Below, piece by piece: positions 51,258-60,680 of a stretch of 64,000 bases of DNA. Origin of the DNA: Agromyces subbeticus DSM 16689. Lineage in GTDB: Bacteria > Actinomycetota > Actinomycetes > Actinomycetales > Microbacteriaceae. The DNA lies in the NCBI RefSeq assembly GCF_000421565.1, contig NZ_ATXG01000001.1, positions 744,001 to 808,000 on the forward strand, given 5' to 3'. The notes beneath the pieces are model-generated. The model did no database searches. It worked only from the letters and a program-made list of their open reading frames with translations, and was not told the DNA's origin. The translations under genes and the position numbers were made by a program. How positions within the stretch are numbered: the first letter of the stretch is position 1; each line of letters opens with the position of its first letter.

Positions 51258-51275
51258 CAGCGTTGACATCGATGT
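51245..51275. promoter_or_regulatory. 31-bp perfect palindrome, TetR operator
   Basis: Arms ACATCGATGTCAAC (51245-51258) and GTTGACATCGATGT (51262-51275) around AGC. Each arm contains TTGACA for one of the two divergent promoters, so one bound repressor would block both. Each arm also contains the self-complementary ACATCGATGT, so it could hold two dimers. Confidence 0.85.
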
Positions 51276-51292
51276 TGGGCAGTGGATACTCT
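51263..51292 (+). promoter_or_regulatory. Promoter of amidohydrolase/importer operon
   Basis: TTGACA (51263-51268) in the right palindrome arm, 18-bp spacer, TACTCT (51287-51292); GATACT at 16 bp is an alternative -10. Confidence 0.6.
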
Positions 51293-51330
51293 CGCCCTCA
51301 CCACCCAATCGACGAGGAAGCGAGGGCGAC

Positions 51331-52989
51331 GTGTCAGTTGCCGACGTGTTGTTCACCGGAGCGGCCGTGTTCACCGGAACCGGTCAGCCGATCCAGGGTC
51401 ACGTCGTGGCCGTCACGGGCGGTCGCATCGTCGCGATCGTTCCGGAGTCGGAGGCGACGGCGTTCATCGGCGAGCGAACCCGACTCGTCGAGCTCGAGGG
51501 GGCACTGCTCAGCCCCGGCTTCCAAGACGCGCACGTGCACCCGGTCGGTGCCGGCGTCGAGCTGCTCATGTGCAACCTCTCCGAGGCCGAGAGCGCCGAC
51601 GAAGCCGTCGCGACCGTGAAGGCCTACGCCGACGCCAACCCCGACGAGCCATGGATTCTCGGCGGCGGCTGGTCGATGGATCAGTACGCGGGCGGCGCCC
51701 CGGTGAGAGGGCTGCTCGACGCCGTGGTGCCCGACCGGCCCGTCGTGCTCTCCAGCCGCGACCACCACAGCACCTGGGCGAACACCGCGGCCATCGCCAT
51801 CGCCGGCCTCGACGCATCGACTCCCGACCCCGTCGACGGACGCATCGAGCGCGAAGCCGACGGCTTTCCGGCCGGCACCTTCCACGAAGGCGCCGAGCAC
51901 CTCTTCAACGACGTGCGGCCCGGCATCGACGCCGACCTCGCCTACGCCGGACTGCTGCGCGCACAGCACGAGTTGCTCGCGCTCGGCATCACGGGCTGGC
52001 AGGACGCCATGATCGGCAGCCTGCTCGGCATCGACGACATCGACGCGATCTATCGCCGGGCGGTCGCCGAAGGCACCCTGCTCGCGCACGTCGTGGGCGC
52101 CCAGTGGTGGCAGCGCGACGGCGGCATCGAGCAGGTGCGGCAGATGGTCGCCCGCCGCGACGAGCTGGCGAGGCTCGGCACGACTGACCGCTATTCGCTC
52201 GGCACGGCGAAGATCATGGTCGACGGTGTCGCCGAGAACCAGACGGCGGCGATGCTCACGCCCTACCGCGACGCTCACGGCCACGACACCGACAACAGTG
52301 GACTCTCGTTCATCGATCCCGAGTTCCTGAAGCACATCGTCACCGAGCTCGACGCCGCCGGCATGCAGGTGCATTTCCACGCCCTCGGCGACCGTGCCGT
52401 CCGCGAGGCGCTCGATGCGATCGAGACGGCGCGCGAGGTCAACGGTCCCACCGGCGGCCGGCATCATCTCGCGCACCTGCAGATCGTCGAGGAGTCGGAG
52501 ACCGCACGCTTCGCCGAACTCGACGCGGTGGCGAACCTGCAGGCGCTCTGGGCCACCCACGAAGACCAGATCGACGAGCTCACGCTTCCGTTCCTGCAGC
52601 ACGGGGCCGAGGCACGCCAATACCCGTTCGGAGACCTCGAGCGTCACGGAGCCCGGCTCGCGGCGGGCAGCGACTGGCCCGTGTCGAGCGCCGACCCGAT
52701 GGACGCGGTGCACGTGGCCGTCACTCGCATCGCGCCCGGTCTCGGCCACGAGCCGCTCGGCGGCGCGCACCAGCGGCTCGATCTCGCCACGGCGATGGCG
52801 GCCTACACCTCGGGCACCGCCTACGTGAACCACCGCGATCACGACACGGGATACATCCGCGAGGGCTATCTCGCGAATCTCATCGTGCTCGAACCGAATC
52901 CCTTCAGCCTCCCGACGGAGGAGATCCACCGTTCGACGGTGACCTCCACCTGGATCGAGGGAACGCCCGTCTTCACCCGCACTGACTGA
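51331..52989 (+). CDS. YtcJ-type amidohydrolase
   Basis: 552 residues from GTG. Amidohydrolase_3 family: G-F-Q-D-A-H68-V-H70-P (first metal pair), H-F-H-A-L-G-D-R-A (near 350), A-H-L-Q and A-G-S-D-W-P-V-S-S (catalytic Asp) in order, with K in the position that may be carbamylated (G-T-A-K-I-M-V-D-G). Hydrolyses amide or related C-N bonds of an unknown compound. As first gene of an operon with a peptide-type importer, it probably acts on the imported molecule. No signal peptide. Confidence 0.88.
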   Translation: MSVADVLFTGAAVFTGTGQPIQGHVVAVTGGRIVAIVPESEATAFIGERTRLVELEGALLSPGFQDAHVHPVGAGVELLMCNLSEAESADEAVATVKAYADANPDEPWILGGGWSMDQYAGGAPVRGLLDAVVPDRPVVLSSRDHHSTWANTAAIAIAGLDASTPDPVDGRIEREADGFPAGTFHEGAEHLFNDVRPGIDADLAYAGLLRAQHELLALGITGWQDAMIGSLLGIDDIDAIYRRAVAEGTLLAHVVGAQWWQRDGGIEQVRQMVARRDELARLGTTDRYSLGTAKIMVDGVAENQTAAMLTPYRDAHGHDTDNSGLSFIDPEFLKHIVTELDAAGMQVHFHALGDRAVREALDAIETAREVNGPTGGRHHLAHLQIVEESETARFAELDAVANLQALWATHEDQIDELTLPFLQHGAEARQYPFGDLERHGARLAAGSDWPVSSADPMDAVHVAVTRIAPGLGHEPLGGAHQRLDLATAMAAYTSGTAYVNHRDHDTGYIREGYLANLIVLEPNPFSLPTEEIHRSTVTSTWIEGTPVFTRTD

Positions 52990-53004
52990 TTGCGAGGAAC
53001 CGCC

Positions 53005-54663
53005 ATGTCCCCATCTCCCGCCACGCCCGCCCGTCCGATCCGTCGACGTATCGCTTCGATCCTCTCCCTCGGTCTCGGAGCCGCCCTGCTCCTCAGCGCC
53101 TGCACCGGCCCCGAGCCCGAGACGAAGGAGCCGGCCGAGTGGGAGCTCACGGCCGAGACTGCCGCCCCCTCGGGAGATCTCGACTCGTTCACGTGGGTCA
53201 ACTACGGCGAGCCGTACTCGCTCGACTACGCCTACGCCTTCGACTATGCCGACAACATGGTGCTCGCGAACGTCTGCGAGTCGCTCATGCGCCTGAATCC
53301 CGACTGGACGCTGTCGCCCGGCCTCGCCGAGTCGGTCTCGCACCCGACGCCCGAGACCTGGGTCTACGAGATCCGCGACGGGGTGACCTTCCACGACGGC
53401 ACCCCGCTCACCGCAGGCGACGTCGTCGCCTCGATGAACCGCCACCTCGATCCCGCCGTCGGCTCGTCGTGGTACTCGGTCTACCAGAACGTCGTTGCGA
53501 TCGAGCAGACCGGCGACCGGCGGGTGACCGTCACGATGGCCTCTGCCGACTCGCAGTTCAACCTCGGCATGGGCGGATCGGCCGGCGTCATCGAGTCCGC
53601 AGCGACGCTCGCCGAGAAGGGCGCCGACTACGGCAACTCGACCGGCGGCGTCAACTGCACGGGCCCGTTCAGCTTCGGGGAGTGGCAATCGGGTGAATCC
53701 ATCACGCTCGAGCGTTACGACGACTACTGGGATGCCTCGCTGACCGCTCGCTCGGCCGAGGTCGAGTTCGTCTTCATGAACGATGCCAACGCCCGCACCA
53801 ACGCGCTGAAGTCGGGCGAGGTCGACGGCGGCTGGATGATTCCGGCCGACGCCGTGCCGCAGCTGCTCGACTCCGACCGGGGCGACCTGCTCTTCGGCCT
53901 GAACACCGCGGTCAACAACCTGATCATCTCCGACCTCGAGGGGCCGCTCGGCGACGTGCGCGTGCGCCAGGCGCTGCTCATGGCGCTCGACCGGCAGGGC
54001 ATCGTCGATGCGGCGGTCAAGGGCTACGGCACCACGACCGACGTGCTCACGACCGAGTCGGTCTGGGACGGCGCGAGCGATGCGGCGATCGCCACGGCGT
54101 TCGGTGACGTCGAGGCCTACCCGACCGACATCGAGGCGGCCAAGAAGCTGGTCGAGGAGGCCGGGGCCGTCGGTGAGGAGCTCACCTACGTGACCGCGCC
54201 GATCAGCAGCGACTTCAACGTCTATGCGCAGGCCACGGCCGCGGCGGCCGAATCCATCGGCCTGAAGGTCACGATCGAGACCGTCACGCCGAACGCCTAC
54301 ACCGCGCTGTTCTCCGACCCGAGCGCTCGCGAGGGCGTCGACCTCTTCTACACCTCGTGGTACCTCTCGAGCCCCGACCCGCTCGAGATGTACAGCGTGC
54401 TGCGCACCGGCGAGTTCAGCAACTACGGCGGCTGGTCGAACCCCGAGTTCGATGCCGTCGTGAACGAGGCGCTCGCCATCGAGGATCCGGCCGCTCGCTC
54501 CGAGAAGACCGCGCTGGCGCAGCAGATCGCCAACGAAGAGCTGCCGTGGCTGCCGATGTTCGAAGCCCCGGTGACACTGTTCATGGGTGAGCGCATCACC
54601 GGCGTCGCGCCGTCGATCGCGTTCATGTACTTTCCCTGGGCGGCCACCATTGGCGCACGCTAG
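53005..54663 (+). CDS. Peptide/nickel-type (family 5) ABC substrate-binding lipoprotein
   Basis: 552 residues. Arg-rich N-terminus and lipobox L-S-A-C33. SBP family 5 pattern: LANVCESLMRLNPDWTLSPG, W-V-Y-E-I-R-D-G-V-T-F-H-D-G-T-P, V-R-Q-A-L-L-M-A-L-D-R-Q, and Y-F-P-W at the end. Binds oligopeptides or other amide/glycoside compounds. GAGGAA precedes the ATG at 53005; an in-frame TTG 15 nt upstream is less likely. Confidence 0.93.
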   Translation: MSPSPATPARPIRRRIASILSLGLGAALLLSACTGPEPETKEPAEWELTAETAAPSGDLDSFTWVNYGEPYSLDYAYAFDYADNMVLANVCESLMRLNPDWTLSPGLAESVSHPTPETWVYEIRDGVTFHDGTPLTAGDVVASMNRHLDPAVGSSWYSVYQNVVAIEQTGDRRVTVTMASADSQFNLGMGGSAGVIESAATLAEKGADYGNSTGGVNCTGPFSFGEWQSGESITLERYDDYWDASLTARSAEVEFVFMNDANARTNALKSGEVDGGWMIPADAVPQLLDSDRGDLLFGLNTAVNNLIISDLEGPLGDVRVRQALLMALDRQGIVDAAVKGYGTTTDVLTTESVWDGASDAAIATAFGDVEAYPTDIEAAKKLVEEAGAVGEELTYVTAPISSDFNVYAQATAAAAESIGLKVTIETVTPNAYTALFSDPSAREGVDLFYTSWYLSSPDPLEMYSVLRTGEFSNYGGWSNPEFDAVVNEALAIEDPAARSEKTALAQQIANEELPWLPMFEAPVTLFMGERITGVAPSIAFMYFPWAATIGAR

Positions 54664-54711
54664 CACCGGCCGGCGCGGCTCGAAGCAGCTCGGCGGAGCG
54701 GAGGTCGACCG

Positions 54712-55668
54712 ATGACCGCCCTCCGCCGGGTGGCGGGCAAGCTCGGCGCTCTGCTCCTCACGCTCTTCCTGGCATCGCTGCTCGTCTTCTTCTCGCGGTT
54801 CCTCGTGCCCGGTGATCCCCTCAGCTTCCTGCTTCGCGGGCGCAAGCCGAGCGCGGAGGCCGTGGCGCAGGTCAGCGCGCAGTACGGGCTCGACCTGCCA
54901 CCGTGGCAGCAGTACCTGAACTGGCTGGCCGGCGTGCTGCAGGGCGACCTCGGTCGTTCGCTGCAGTACCGGCAGGATGTCACGGAGGTGATCGGCGACC
55001 GGCTGCCCGTGACGCTCGGGCTCGTCGTCATGGCGGGCGCCATCATCGCCGTGCTCGGCCTGACCGCGGGCATCGTCGCGTCGCTGAATCGCGGCAGGAT
55101 CCTCGACCGTGCCGTGCTCGTCGGCCTCACGGTGCTCGGCGCGATCCCCTCGTTCGTCGGGTCGATCGTGCTCATCGCGGTCTTCGCGGTGCAGCTCGGG
55201 TGGTTCCCGTCGTTCGGGTCGGGCGAGGGATTTCTCGACACCGTCTACCATTTGGTGCTGCCCTCGATCGCGCTCGCGCTCGTGTTCGTCGTGCTCGTCG
55301 GCAAGGTGACTCGCTCGTCGATGGTCGAGCAGCTCGGCCGCGAGCATGTCGAGGTGGCCACGAGCCGCGGACTGAAGCGCGGCACGGTGATCCGGCGCCA
55401 CGTCGTCCGCAACTCCATCGGCCCGATCCTCACGGTGAGCGGCGTGCTCGTCGCAGGCTTGCTCGTGGCGAGCGCCATCGTCGAAGCGGCGTTCGGCCTC
55501 GCCGGCATCGGGTCGCTGCTCGTGCAGTCGGTCGACCGTCTCGACTTTCCGGTCGTGCAGGCGATCGTGCTGCTCGTCGTCGCGGCATTCGTCACCGTCA
55601 ACGCCGTCATCGACGTGCTCGAGCCCCTGGTCGATCCCCGAGCCGCTGCAGGAGTTGGTGCCCGATGA
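54712..55668 (+). CDS. Peptide-type ABC permease, DppB-like
   Basis: 318 residues. Opens with a membrane helix, then F-L-V-P-G-D-P and Y-L-N-W-L-x-G-V-L-Q-G-D-L-G-R-S, typical of DppB/OppB; six membrane segments; the EAA loop is T-S-R-G-L-K-R-G-T-V-I-R-R-H. Forms the channel with the next gene product. GGAGG lies 8 nt before the ATG; overlaps the next gene (ATGA). Confidence 0.93.
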   Translation: MTALRRVAGKLGALLLTLFLASLLVFFSRFLVPGDPLSFLLRGRKPSAEAVAQVSAQYGLDLPPWQQYLNWLAGVLQGDLGRSLQYRQDVTEVIGDRLPVTLGLVVMAGAIIAVLGLTAGIVASLNRGRILDRAVLVGLTVLGAIPSFVGSIVLIAVFAVQLGWFPSFGSGEGFLDTVYHLVLPSIALALVFVVLVGKVTRSSMVEQLGREHVEVATSRGLKRGTVIRRHVVRNSIGPILTVSGVLVAGLLVASAIVEAAFGLAGIGSLLVQSVDRLDFPVVQAIVLLVVAAFVTVNAVIDVLEPLVDPRAAAGVGAR

Positions 55669-56525
55669 CCACACCCACCCTCGCGATGAGCGTGCTGCGG
55701 GCACCTCGCGTGCGTCGCTCGAGCACGACGTTCGCGGTCAGTGCCGTGTTCCTCTCGGCGGTGACCGTCGCCGCGATCCTCGCGCCGGTCGTCGCTCCGT
55801 ACGATCCGAACCACGTCGACCTGCTGAACTTCCAGGCCGGCCCGAGCACGGCGCACTGGCTCGGCACCGACTCGCTCGGCAGGGACATCCTGAGCCGGAT
55901 GATCTACGGCGCACGCACCGCGCTGCTGGCGCCATTGCTCGTGGTCGTGTTCTCGACGGTCGTCGGCATCCTGCTCGGGCTCCTCGCCGGCTGGCGTGGC
56001 GGCTGGATCGATGCCGTGCTGGGTCGGGCCTTCGACGTCGTCTTCGCGTTCCCCGCGCTGCTCCTGGCCATCATGGCGGTCGCGCTGTTCGGCAAGGGCC
56101 TCGTCGGCCCGGTGATCGCGATGAGCATCGCCTTCACCCCCTTCGTCGCGCGTCTCACGCGAACGCTCGTGGCCTCGGAGCGCTCGCGACCGTATGTCGC
56201 GGCGTATCGCGTGCAGGGCTTCGGCGGTGCGTTCATCGCGCTCCGCCGGGTGCTGCCCAATGTGACCCCGATCGTGGGGGCGCAGTCGACGCTGAACTTC
56301 GGCTACGTGCTCGCCGAGCTCGCCGCGCTGTCGTTCCTCGGGCTCGGTGTGCAGGCGCCCACCGCCGATTGGGGCGCCATGATCAACGAGGCCCAGTCGG
56401 GGCTGATCGGCGGCTACTTCCTTCCCGCGCTCGTGCCGGCGCTCGCCGTGGTATTCGTCGTGGTCGCCGTCAACGTGATCGGCGAAGAACTCTCGGACCG
56501 CATCGGAGGCGAGCTTCCCGCATGA
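55665..56525 (+). CDS. Peptide-type ABC permease, DppC-like
   Basis: 286 residues starting in an ATGA overlap. H-W-L-G-T-D-S-L-G-R-D-I-L-S-R is the DppC/OppC hallmark; six membrane segments; EAA-type loop A-A-Y-R-V-Q-G-F-G-G. ATGA overlap with the ATPase gene. Confidence 0.93.
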   Translation: MTTPTLAMSVLRAPRVRRSSTTFAVSAVFLSAVTVAAILAPVVAPYDPNHVDLLNFQAGPSTAHWLGTDSLGRDILSRMIYGARTALLAPLLVVVFSTVVGILLGLLAGWRGGWIDAVLGRAFDVVFAFPALLLAIMAVALFGKGLVGPVIAMSIAFTPFVARLTRTLVASERSRPYVAAYRVQGFGGAFIALRRVLPNVTPIVGAQSTLNFGYVLAELAALSFLGLGVQAPTADWGAMINEAQSGLIGGYFLPALVPALAVVFVVVAVNVIGEELSDRIGGELPA

Positions 56526-58207
56526 CAATCCTCGACATCTCCGAGCTGACGCTCGACCTGCCGAACGGCACGCGGCTGCTCGACGGCATCAGCCTCACCG
56601 TCGCCGAGGGCGAGACCGTCGGCCTCGTCGGCGAATCGGGCTCGGGCAAGTCGCTCACGGCCCGTTCGGTGCTCGGCCTGCTGCCCGGCGGCGCGGTCAT
56701 GGGCGGGTCGGTGCAGCTGTTCGGGCGCTCGGTGCTCGACGCGAGCCGCGGCGAGCTGCTCGAGCTGCGCCGGACCCGCGCCTCGATGATCTTCCAGGAC
56801 CCGCGCGCGGGCATCAATCCGATGCGCACCGTCGGCGACCACCTCACCGAGACCATGCGGCTGTGCGATGGGCGATCGGCGGCGGAGGCGAGAGCCGTCG
56901 CGATCTCGCTGATGGAGGCGGTGCACCTGCCGCGCCCTGCGGAGCACCTGCACCAGTACCCGCACGAGCTCTCGGGCGGCATGCTGCAGCGCGTCATGAT
57001 CGCCGGTGCACTCACGAGCTCGCCGCGGCTGCTGATCTGCGACGAGCCGACGACCGCGCTCGACGTCACGACGCAGGCCGAGATCATCGGCGTGCTCGCC
57101 GAGCAGCGTGCGAGTCGCGGCATGGGCATGCTCTTCATCACGCACGACCTGAACCTCGCCGCCGCGATCTGCGATCGGGTCTACGTGATGAGCGCGGGCC
57201 GGGTCGAGGAGCAGGGCGACGCGCGCCAGGTGTTCCGCAACCCGCAGGCGGACTACACGAAGCGACTCGTCGCGGCCACGCCCACGATCTCGGTCGCGGG
57301 CGACCGTGGTCGGTCCCCGGTCGATGGGTCGGATGCCGCGGCAACGGGCGTGCGGAGCGCGACCGCTCCTGTGCCGGCCGAGCCGATGCTCGAGGCCGTC
57401 GGCATCTCCAAGACGTACCTGCGGCGCGGCAAGGAGCCGGTGCGCGCGGTCATCGACGCCACGATCGAGATCCCGCGGGGCGGAGCGCTCGGCGTGGTCG
57501 GCGAGTCGGGGTCGGGCAAGTCGACGCTCGCCCGAATGATCGTGGGCCTCGAACAGGCCGACGCCGGAGACATCCGCATCGCCGGTCGCGAACGCGCCTC
57601 GGCACGGGCGTCGCGTGCCGAACGACTCGCGCACGCACGCTCGATGCAGATGGTGTTCCAGGACCCGTACCTGTCGCTCGACCCCCGGATCACCGCAGGC
57701 AAGGCGATCGAAGACGCGCTGCGACTCCACTCGCGCCTGGGCACGACCGAAGCGCGGGCACGGGTCATCGAGCTGCTCGAGCAGGTCGGACTCCGCGACG
57801 CGCACGCGCAGGCGCGGCCGCGCACCCTCTCTGGCGGGCAGCGGCAGCGCGTCGCGATCGCCAGGGCGCTCGCGATCGATCCGCACGTGCTCGTGATGGA
57901 CGAGGCGACGAGTGCGCTCGACGTGTCGGTGCAGGCGCAGGTGCTCGGTGTCGTCGAGCGGATCCGCCGCGAGCGCGGCCTGACGGTGCTCTTCATCAGC
58001 CATGACCTCGCGGTCGTGCGCAGGCTCTGCGAGCAGACGGTCGTGATGAAGACCGGCGAGATCGTCGAGCGGGGCCGCACCGACGAGTTGCTCAGCACGC
58101 CGCGGCATCCCTATACCCGATTGCTCATCGACTCCGTGCCTCGGCCCGATTGGCAACCCGAGACGGTGGCCGGCGAGGCGGACGCGCTCGAGGAGGCCGC
58201 CCGATGA
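56522..58207 (+). CDS. Fused double ABC ATPase (DppD-DppF type)
   Basis: 561 residues with two complete nucleotide-binding domains. Domain 1: Walker A G-E-S-G-S-G-K43-S, signature L-S-G-G-M, Walker B L-L-I-C-D-E-P. Domain 2 starts near residue 300: G-E-S-G-S-G-K333-S-T, L-S-G-G-Q, L-V-M-D-E-A. A Ser/Asp/Ala-rich linker of about 40 residues joins them. Domain 1 has the variant signature end M, and Walker B of domain 2 has E-A-T rather than E-P-T. It energises the peptide-type permeases, and it is the only ABC ATPase in the window. Confidence 0.94.
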   Translation: MTILDISELTLDLPNGTRLLDGISLTVAEGETVGLVGESGSGKSLTARSVLGLLPGGAVMGGSVQLFGRSVLDASRGELLELRRTRASMIFQDPRAGINPMRTVGDHLTETMRLCDGRSAAEARAVAISLMEAVHLPRPAEHLHQYPHELSGGMLQRVMIAGALTSSPRLLICDEPTTALDVTTQAEIIGVLAEQRASRGMGMLFITHDLNLAAAICDRVYVMSAGRVEEQGDARQVFRNPQADYTKRLVAATPTISVAGDRGRSPVDGSDAAATGVRSATAPVPAEPMLEAVGISKTYLRRGKEPVRAVIDATIEIPRGGALGVVGESGSGKSTLARMIVGLEQADAGDIRIAGRERASARASRAERLAHARSMQMVFQDPYLSLDPRITAGKAIEDALRLHSRLGTTEARARVIELLEQVGLRDAHAQARPRTLSGGQRQRVAIARALAIDPHVLVMDEATSALDVSVQAQVLGVVERIRRERGLTVLFISHDLAVVRRLCEQTVVMKTGEIVERGRTDELLSTPRHPYTRLLIDSVPRPDWQPETVAGEADALEEAAR

Positions 58208-59493
58208 AAGTCATCATCGCGGGTGCCGGCATCGGCGGCCTGAGCACGGCTCTCGCGTTGCACGCGGCCGGCATCGACGACGTGACGGTGTACGAATCGG
58301 CGGCCGAGATCCGCCCGCTCGGCGTCGGCATCAACCTGTTACCGCATGCGGTGCGCGAGCTCACTGAACTCGGCCTCGGCGAGCAGCTCGCCGAGCTCGG
58401 GGTCGCCACGAGCGCCCTCACCTACTTCAACCGGCACGGCCAGCAGATCTGGACGGAAGCGCGGGGGAGGGCCGCGGGGTACCACTGGCCGCAGTACTCC
58501 GTGCATCGCGGTCGGCTGCAGTTGCTGCTGCGCGATGCCGTGCTCGCGCGGCTCGGCACCGAATCCATCCGGCTCGGTAGTGCAGTCGGTGACGCACGAG
58601 ACGACGGCGGCACCACGAGTGTCGCGATCGGCGAGGGCACGGATGCCGCGGCGCGCGTCACTGCCGACGTCGTGATCGGTGCCGACGGCATCCACAGCGC
58701 GCTGCGCCGCCAGCGGTATCCCGACGAGGGTGCTCCGGTCTGGAACGGGCTGATCCTCTGGCGGGGAACCGCCCGGGTAAGGCCCTACCTCGACGGGCGC
58801 ACCATGATCATGGCGGGCGACGCGGCGCAGAAGTTCGTCGCCTACCCGCTGTCTGAACGGGGTGACGACGGCCTGCAGACGGTGAACTTCATCGCGGAGT
58901 ACCGATCGGACGACGCGCAGCCCGGCGCGAGCGACTGGAATCGCGGCGCCGCCCCGAGCGCCGTGTTCGGCCGCTTCGCCGACTGGGACTTCGGCTGGCT
59001 CGACGTGCCGGCCGTCATCACGGCCGCCCACGAGATCCTCGAGTACCCGATGGTCGACCGCGACCCGATCCCGCGCTGGACCTTCGGAACGCAGACGCTG
59101 CTCGGCGACGCCGCGCACGCGATGTACCCGATCGGCTCGAATGGCGCGTCGCAGGCCATCATCGACGCCCGCACGCTCGCGTTCCGGCTCGGCACGATCG
59201 ACTCCGCCGAGGAGGCGCTCGCCGCCTATGAGGGGGAGCGTCGCCCGCGCACAACGGCGATCACCGTCAGCAACCGCTCGATGGGCCCCGAGCAGGTGAT
59301 GCAGCTGGCCTACGAGCGCGCGCCCGGCGGTTTCGGCGACATCGACCTCGTCGTGCCCTACGCCGAGCGCGCCGAGATCGCGAATCGGTATAAGGAGGCG
59401 GCCGCTTTCGTGCCGGAGCTGTTGAATGATCGCCCGACCCTGTCGGTGCCGGGCAGCACTACGGCGTCCCGTCGAGCGATGCCACGTCGATGA
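58204..59493 (+). CDS. FAD-dependent monooxygenase (PHBH/PhzS-like)
   Basis: 429 residues. G-A-G-I-G-G (7-12) binds FAD; V-I-G-A-D-G-I-H-S-A-L-R is the second nucleotide motif; L-L-G-D-A-A-H-A-M-Y-P-I-G-S-N-G-A is the flavin/GD motif of class A monooxygenases. These enzymes hydroxylate aromatic or heteroaromatic rings with NAD(P)H and oxygen. It closes the TetR-controlled operon (ATGA overlap with the ATPase), which suggests the imported compound carries a ring. It converges with and overlaps the quinone oxidoreductase gene by 35 bp. Confidence 0.88.
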   Translation: MKVIIAGAGIGGLSTALALHAAGIDDVTVYESAAEIRPLGVGINLLPHAVRELTELGLGEQLAELGVATSALTYFNRHGQQIWTEARGRAAGYHWPQYSVHRGRLQLLLRDAVLARLGTESIRLGSAVGDARDDGGTTSVAIGEGTDAAARVTADVVIGADGIHSALRRQRYPDEGAPVWNGLILWRGTARVRPYLDGRTMIMAGDAAQKFVAYPLSERGDDGLQTVNFIAEYRSDDAQPGASDWNRGAAPSAVFGRFADWDFGWLDVPAVITAAHEILEYPMVDRDPIPRWTFGTQTLLGDAAHAMYPIGSNGASQAIIDARTLAFRLGTIDSAEEALAAYEGERRPRTTAITVSNRSMGPEQVMQLAYERAPGGFGDIDLVVPYAERAEIANRYKEAAAFVPELLNDRPTLSVPGSTTASRRAMPRR

Positions 59494-60499
59494 GCACCTT
59501 GCCCACCGTGCCGGCCTCGACGGCGTCGTGCGCCTCGGCGGCGCGGTCGAGTGGGAAGCGGGTCAGCGGCAGGCCCGCTGCCGCACCGACATCGAGTGCG
59601 CCGTCGCGGAGTGCCAGGCCGATGGCCGAGGCCGCGGCAGCCAGCGGCTCGGCGCCGACGGTGTAGAGCAGCAGGAACTGGTAGCGCACGTTGAGCGCGA
59701 AGTGATGCCGCACGTCGAGCAGCATCTCGCCGCCGCCGTCGGTGGCGTACACGGCGATCGTGCCGTGGTTCGCGATCACGCTCGAGTTGAGCTGGGCGTT
59801 GCGGGCCGGTGAGACCTCGACCACGATGTCGACGCCGTCGGGGGCGATGGCCCTGATGGCGCGCGTGGTGTCGCCCTCGCGGTAGTTGACGACGTGGTGG
59901 GCCCCAGCCGCTATGGCGAGCGCCGCCTTGTCTGCAGAGCTCACGGTCGTGATGACGCGGGCGCCCGACCAGCGGGCGAGCTGGATCGCCGCATGGCCGA
60001 CGGCCCCGGCGCCTCCGGCGACGAGCACAATGCGGCCGTCGAGGGCTCCGGGGCCGAGTCGCGACGGACCGCCCTCGGCGACGGTGAGTGCACGGTGTGC
60101 GGTCATCGCGGGAACGCCGAGGCTCGCGCCGATGTCGAAGCTCGCGGCATCCGGCAGCGGCACGACCCGCTCCGCCGGCAGCACTGCGAACTCCTGCGCG
60201 GTGCCGGTCGGCCGTTCGTGTGCGGCGAGGAACACCCACACCCGATCGCCGACCGCAAGGCCCGTGACGTCGGCGCCGATGGCGTCGACCACTCCGGCGC
60301 CGTCTTGATCGGGCACGACCTCGTCGAACGGCGTCGGCCGGCCCGGTCGGCCGCCGGCGCGGGCCTTCCAGTCGGTCGGGTTCACCCCCGAGACGACGAT
60401 GCGCACTCGCACCTCGCCGGTGCCGGGTTGCGGCAGCGGCCGCTCGACCAACTGCAAGACGGATGAATCGCCGGTCTGCGAGTACACGATCGCTCTCAT
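59459..60499 (-). CDS. NADPH:quinone oxidoreductase-like (medium-chain reductase, no zinc site)
   Basis: 346 residues. N-terminal GroES-like domain (V-S-G-V-N-P-T-D-W-K, P-D-Q-D-G-A-G-V-V), then a Rossmann domain V-L-V-A-G-G-A-G-A-V-G-H-A-A-I-Q-L-A (about 170-187). The catalytic and structural zinc cysteines of alcohol dehydrogenases are missing, as in quinone oxidoreductases. NADPH-dependent reduction of quinones or enals is likely. No convincing ribosome-binding site before the ATG. Overlaps the monooxygenase end by 35 bp. Confidence 0.87.
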   Translation of the reverse strand: MRAIVYSQTGDSSVLQLVERPLPQPGTGEVRVRIVVSGVNPTDWKARAGGRPGRPTPFDEVVPDQDGAGVVDAIGADVTGLAVGDRVWVFLAAHERPTGTAQEFAVLPAERVVPLPDAASFDIGASLGVPAMTAHRALTVAEGGPSRLGPGALDGRIVLVAGGAGAVGHAAIQLARWSGARVITTVSSADKAALAIAAGAHHVVNYREGDTTRAIRAIAPDGVDIVVEVSPARNAQLNSSVIANHGTIAVYATDGGGEMLLDVRHHFALNVRYQFLLLYTVGAEPLAAAASAIGLALRDGALDVGAAAGLPLTRFPLDRAAEAHDAVEAGTVGKVLIDVASLDGTP

Positions 60500-60680
60500 A
60501 TCGGAGGCAACGCCGCGGGGGCCCTCGTTCTTCCGCGGTGACCGCGAAACGGTCGGGTAGTTGAATTCGAGCAGCCGTGCAAGCCCTTGAGGGCGGCGTT
60601 CGTGCGCGGCAGCGTGGAGGTCGGGGCATGCGCGACATCCGCCCCGCTTCGCGACCGCTCGACGGAAGGATGGCACGACC

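Noticed and set aside
51334..55704. 1456-codon open frame on the minus strand across the amidohydrolase/importer operon
   Set aside because: It mirrors the codon structure of well-supported plus-strand genes, is rich in Arg/Gly/Asp/His without domain motifs, and spans gene boundaries; a high-GC antisense artefact.
60555..60560. GGGTAG as a general-stress sigma -10 before the DUF892 gene
   Set aside because: No GTTT-type -35 at the correct distance, so the match is not sufficient.
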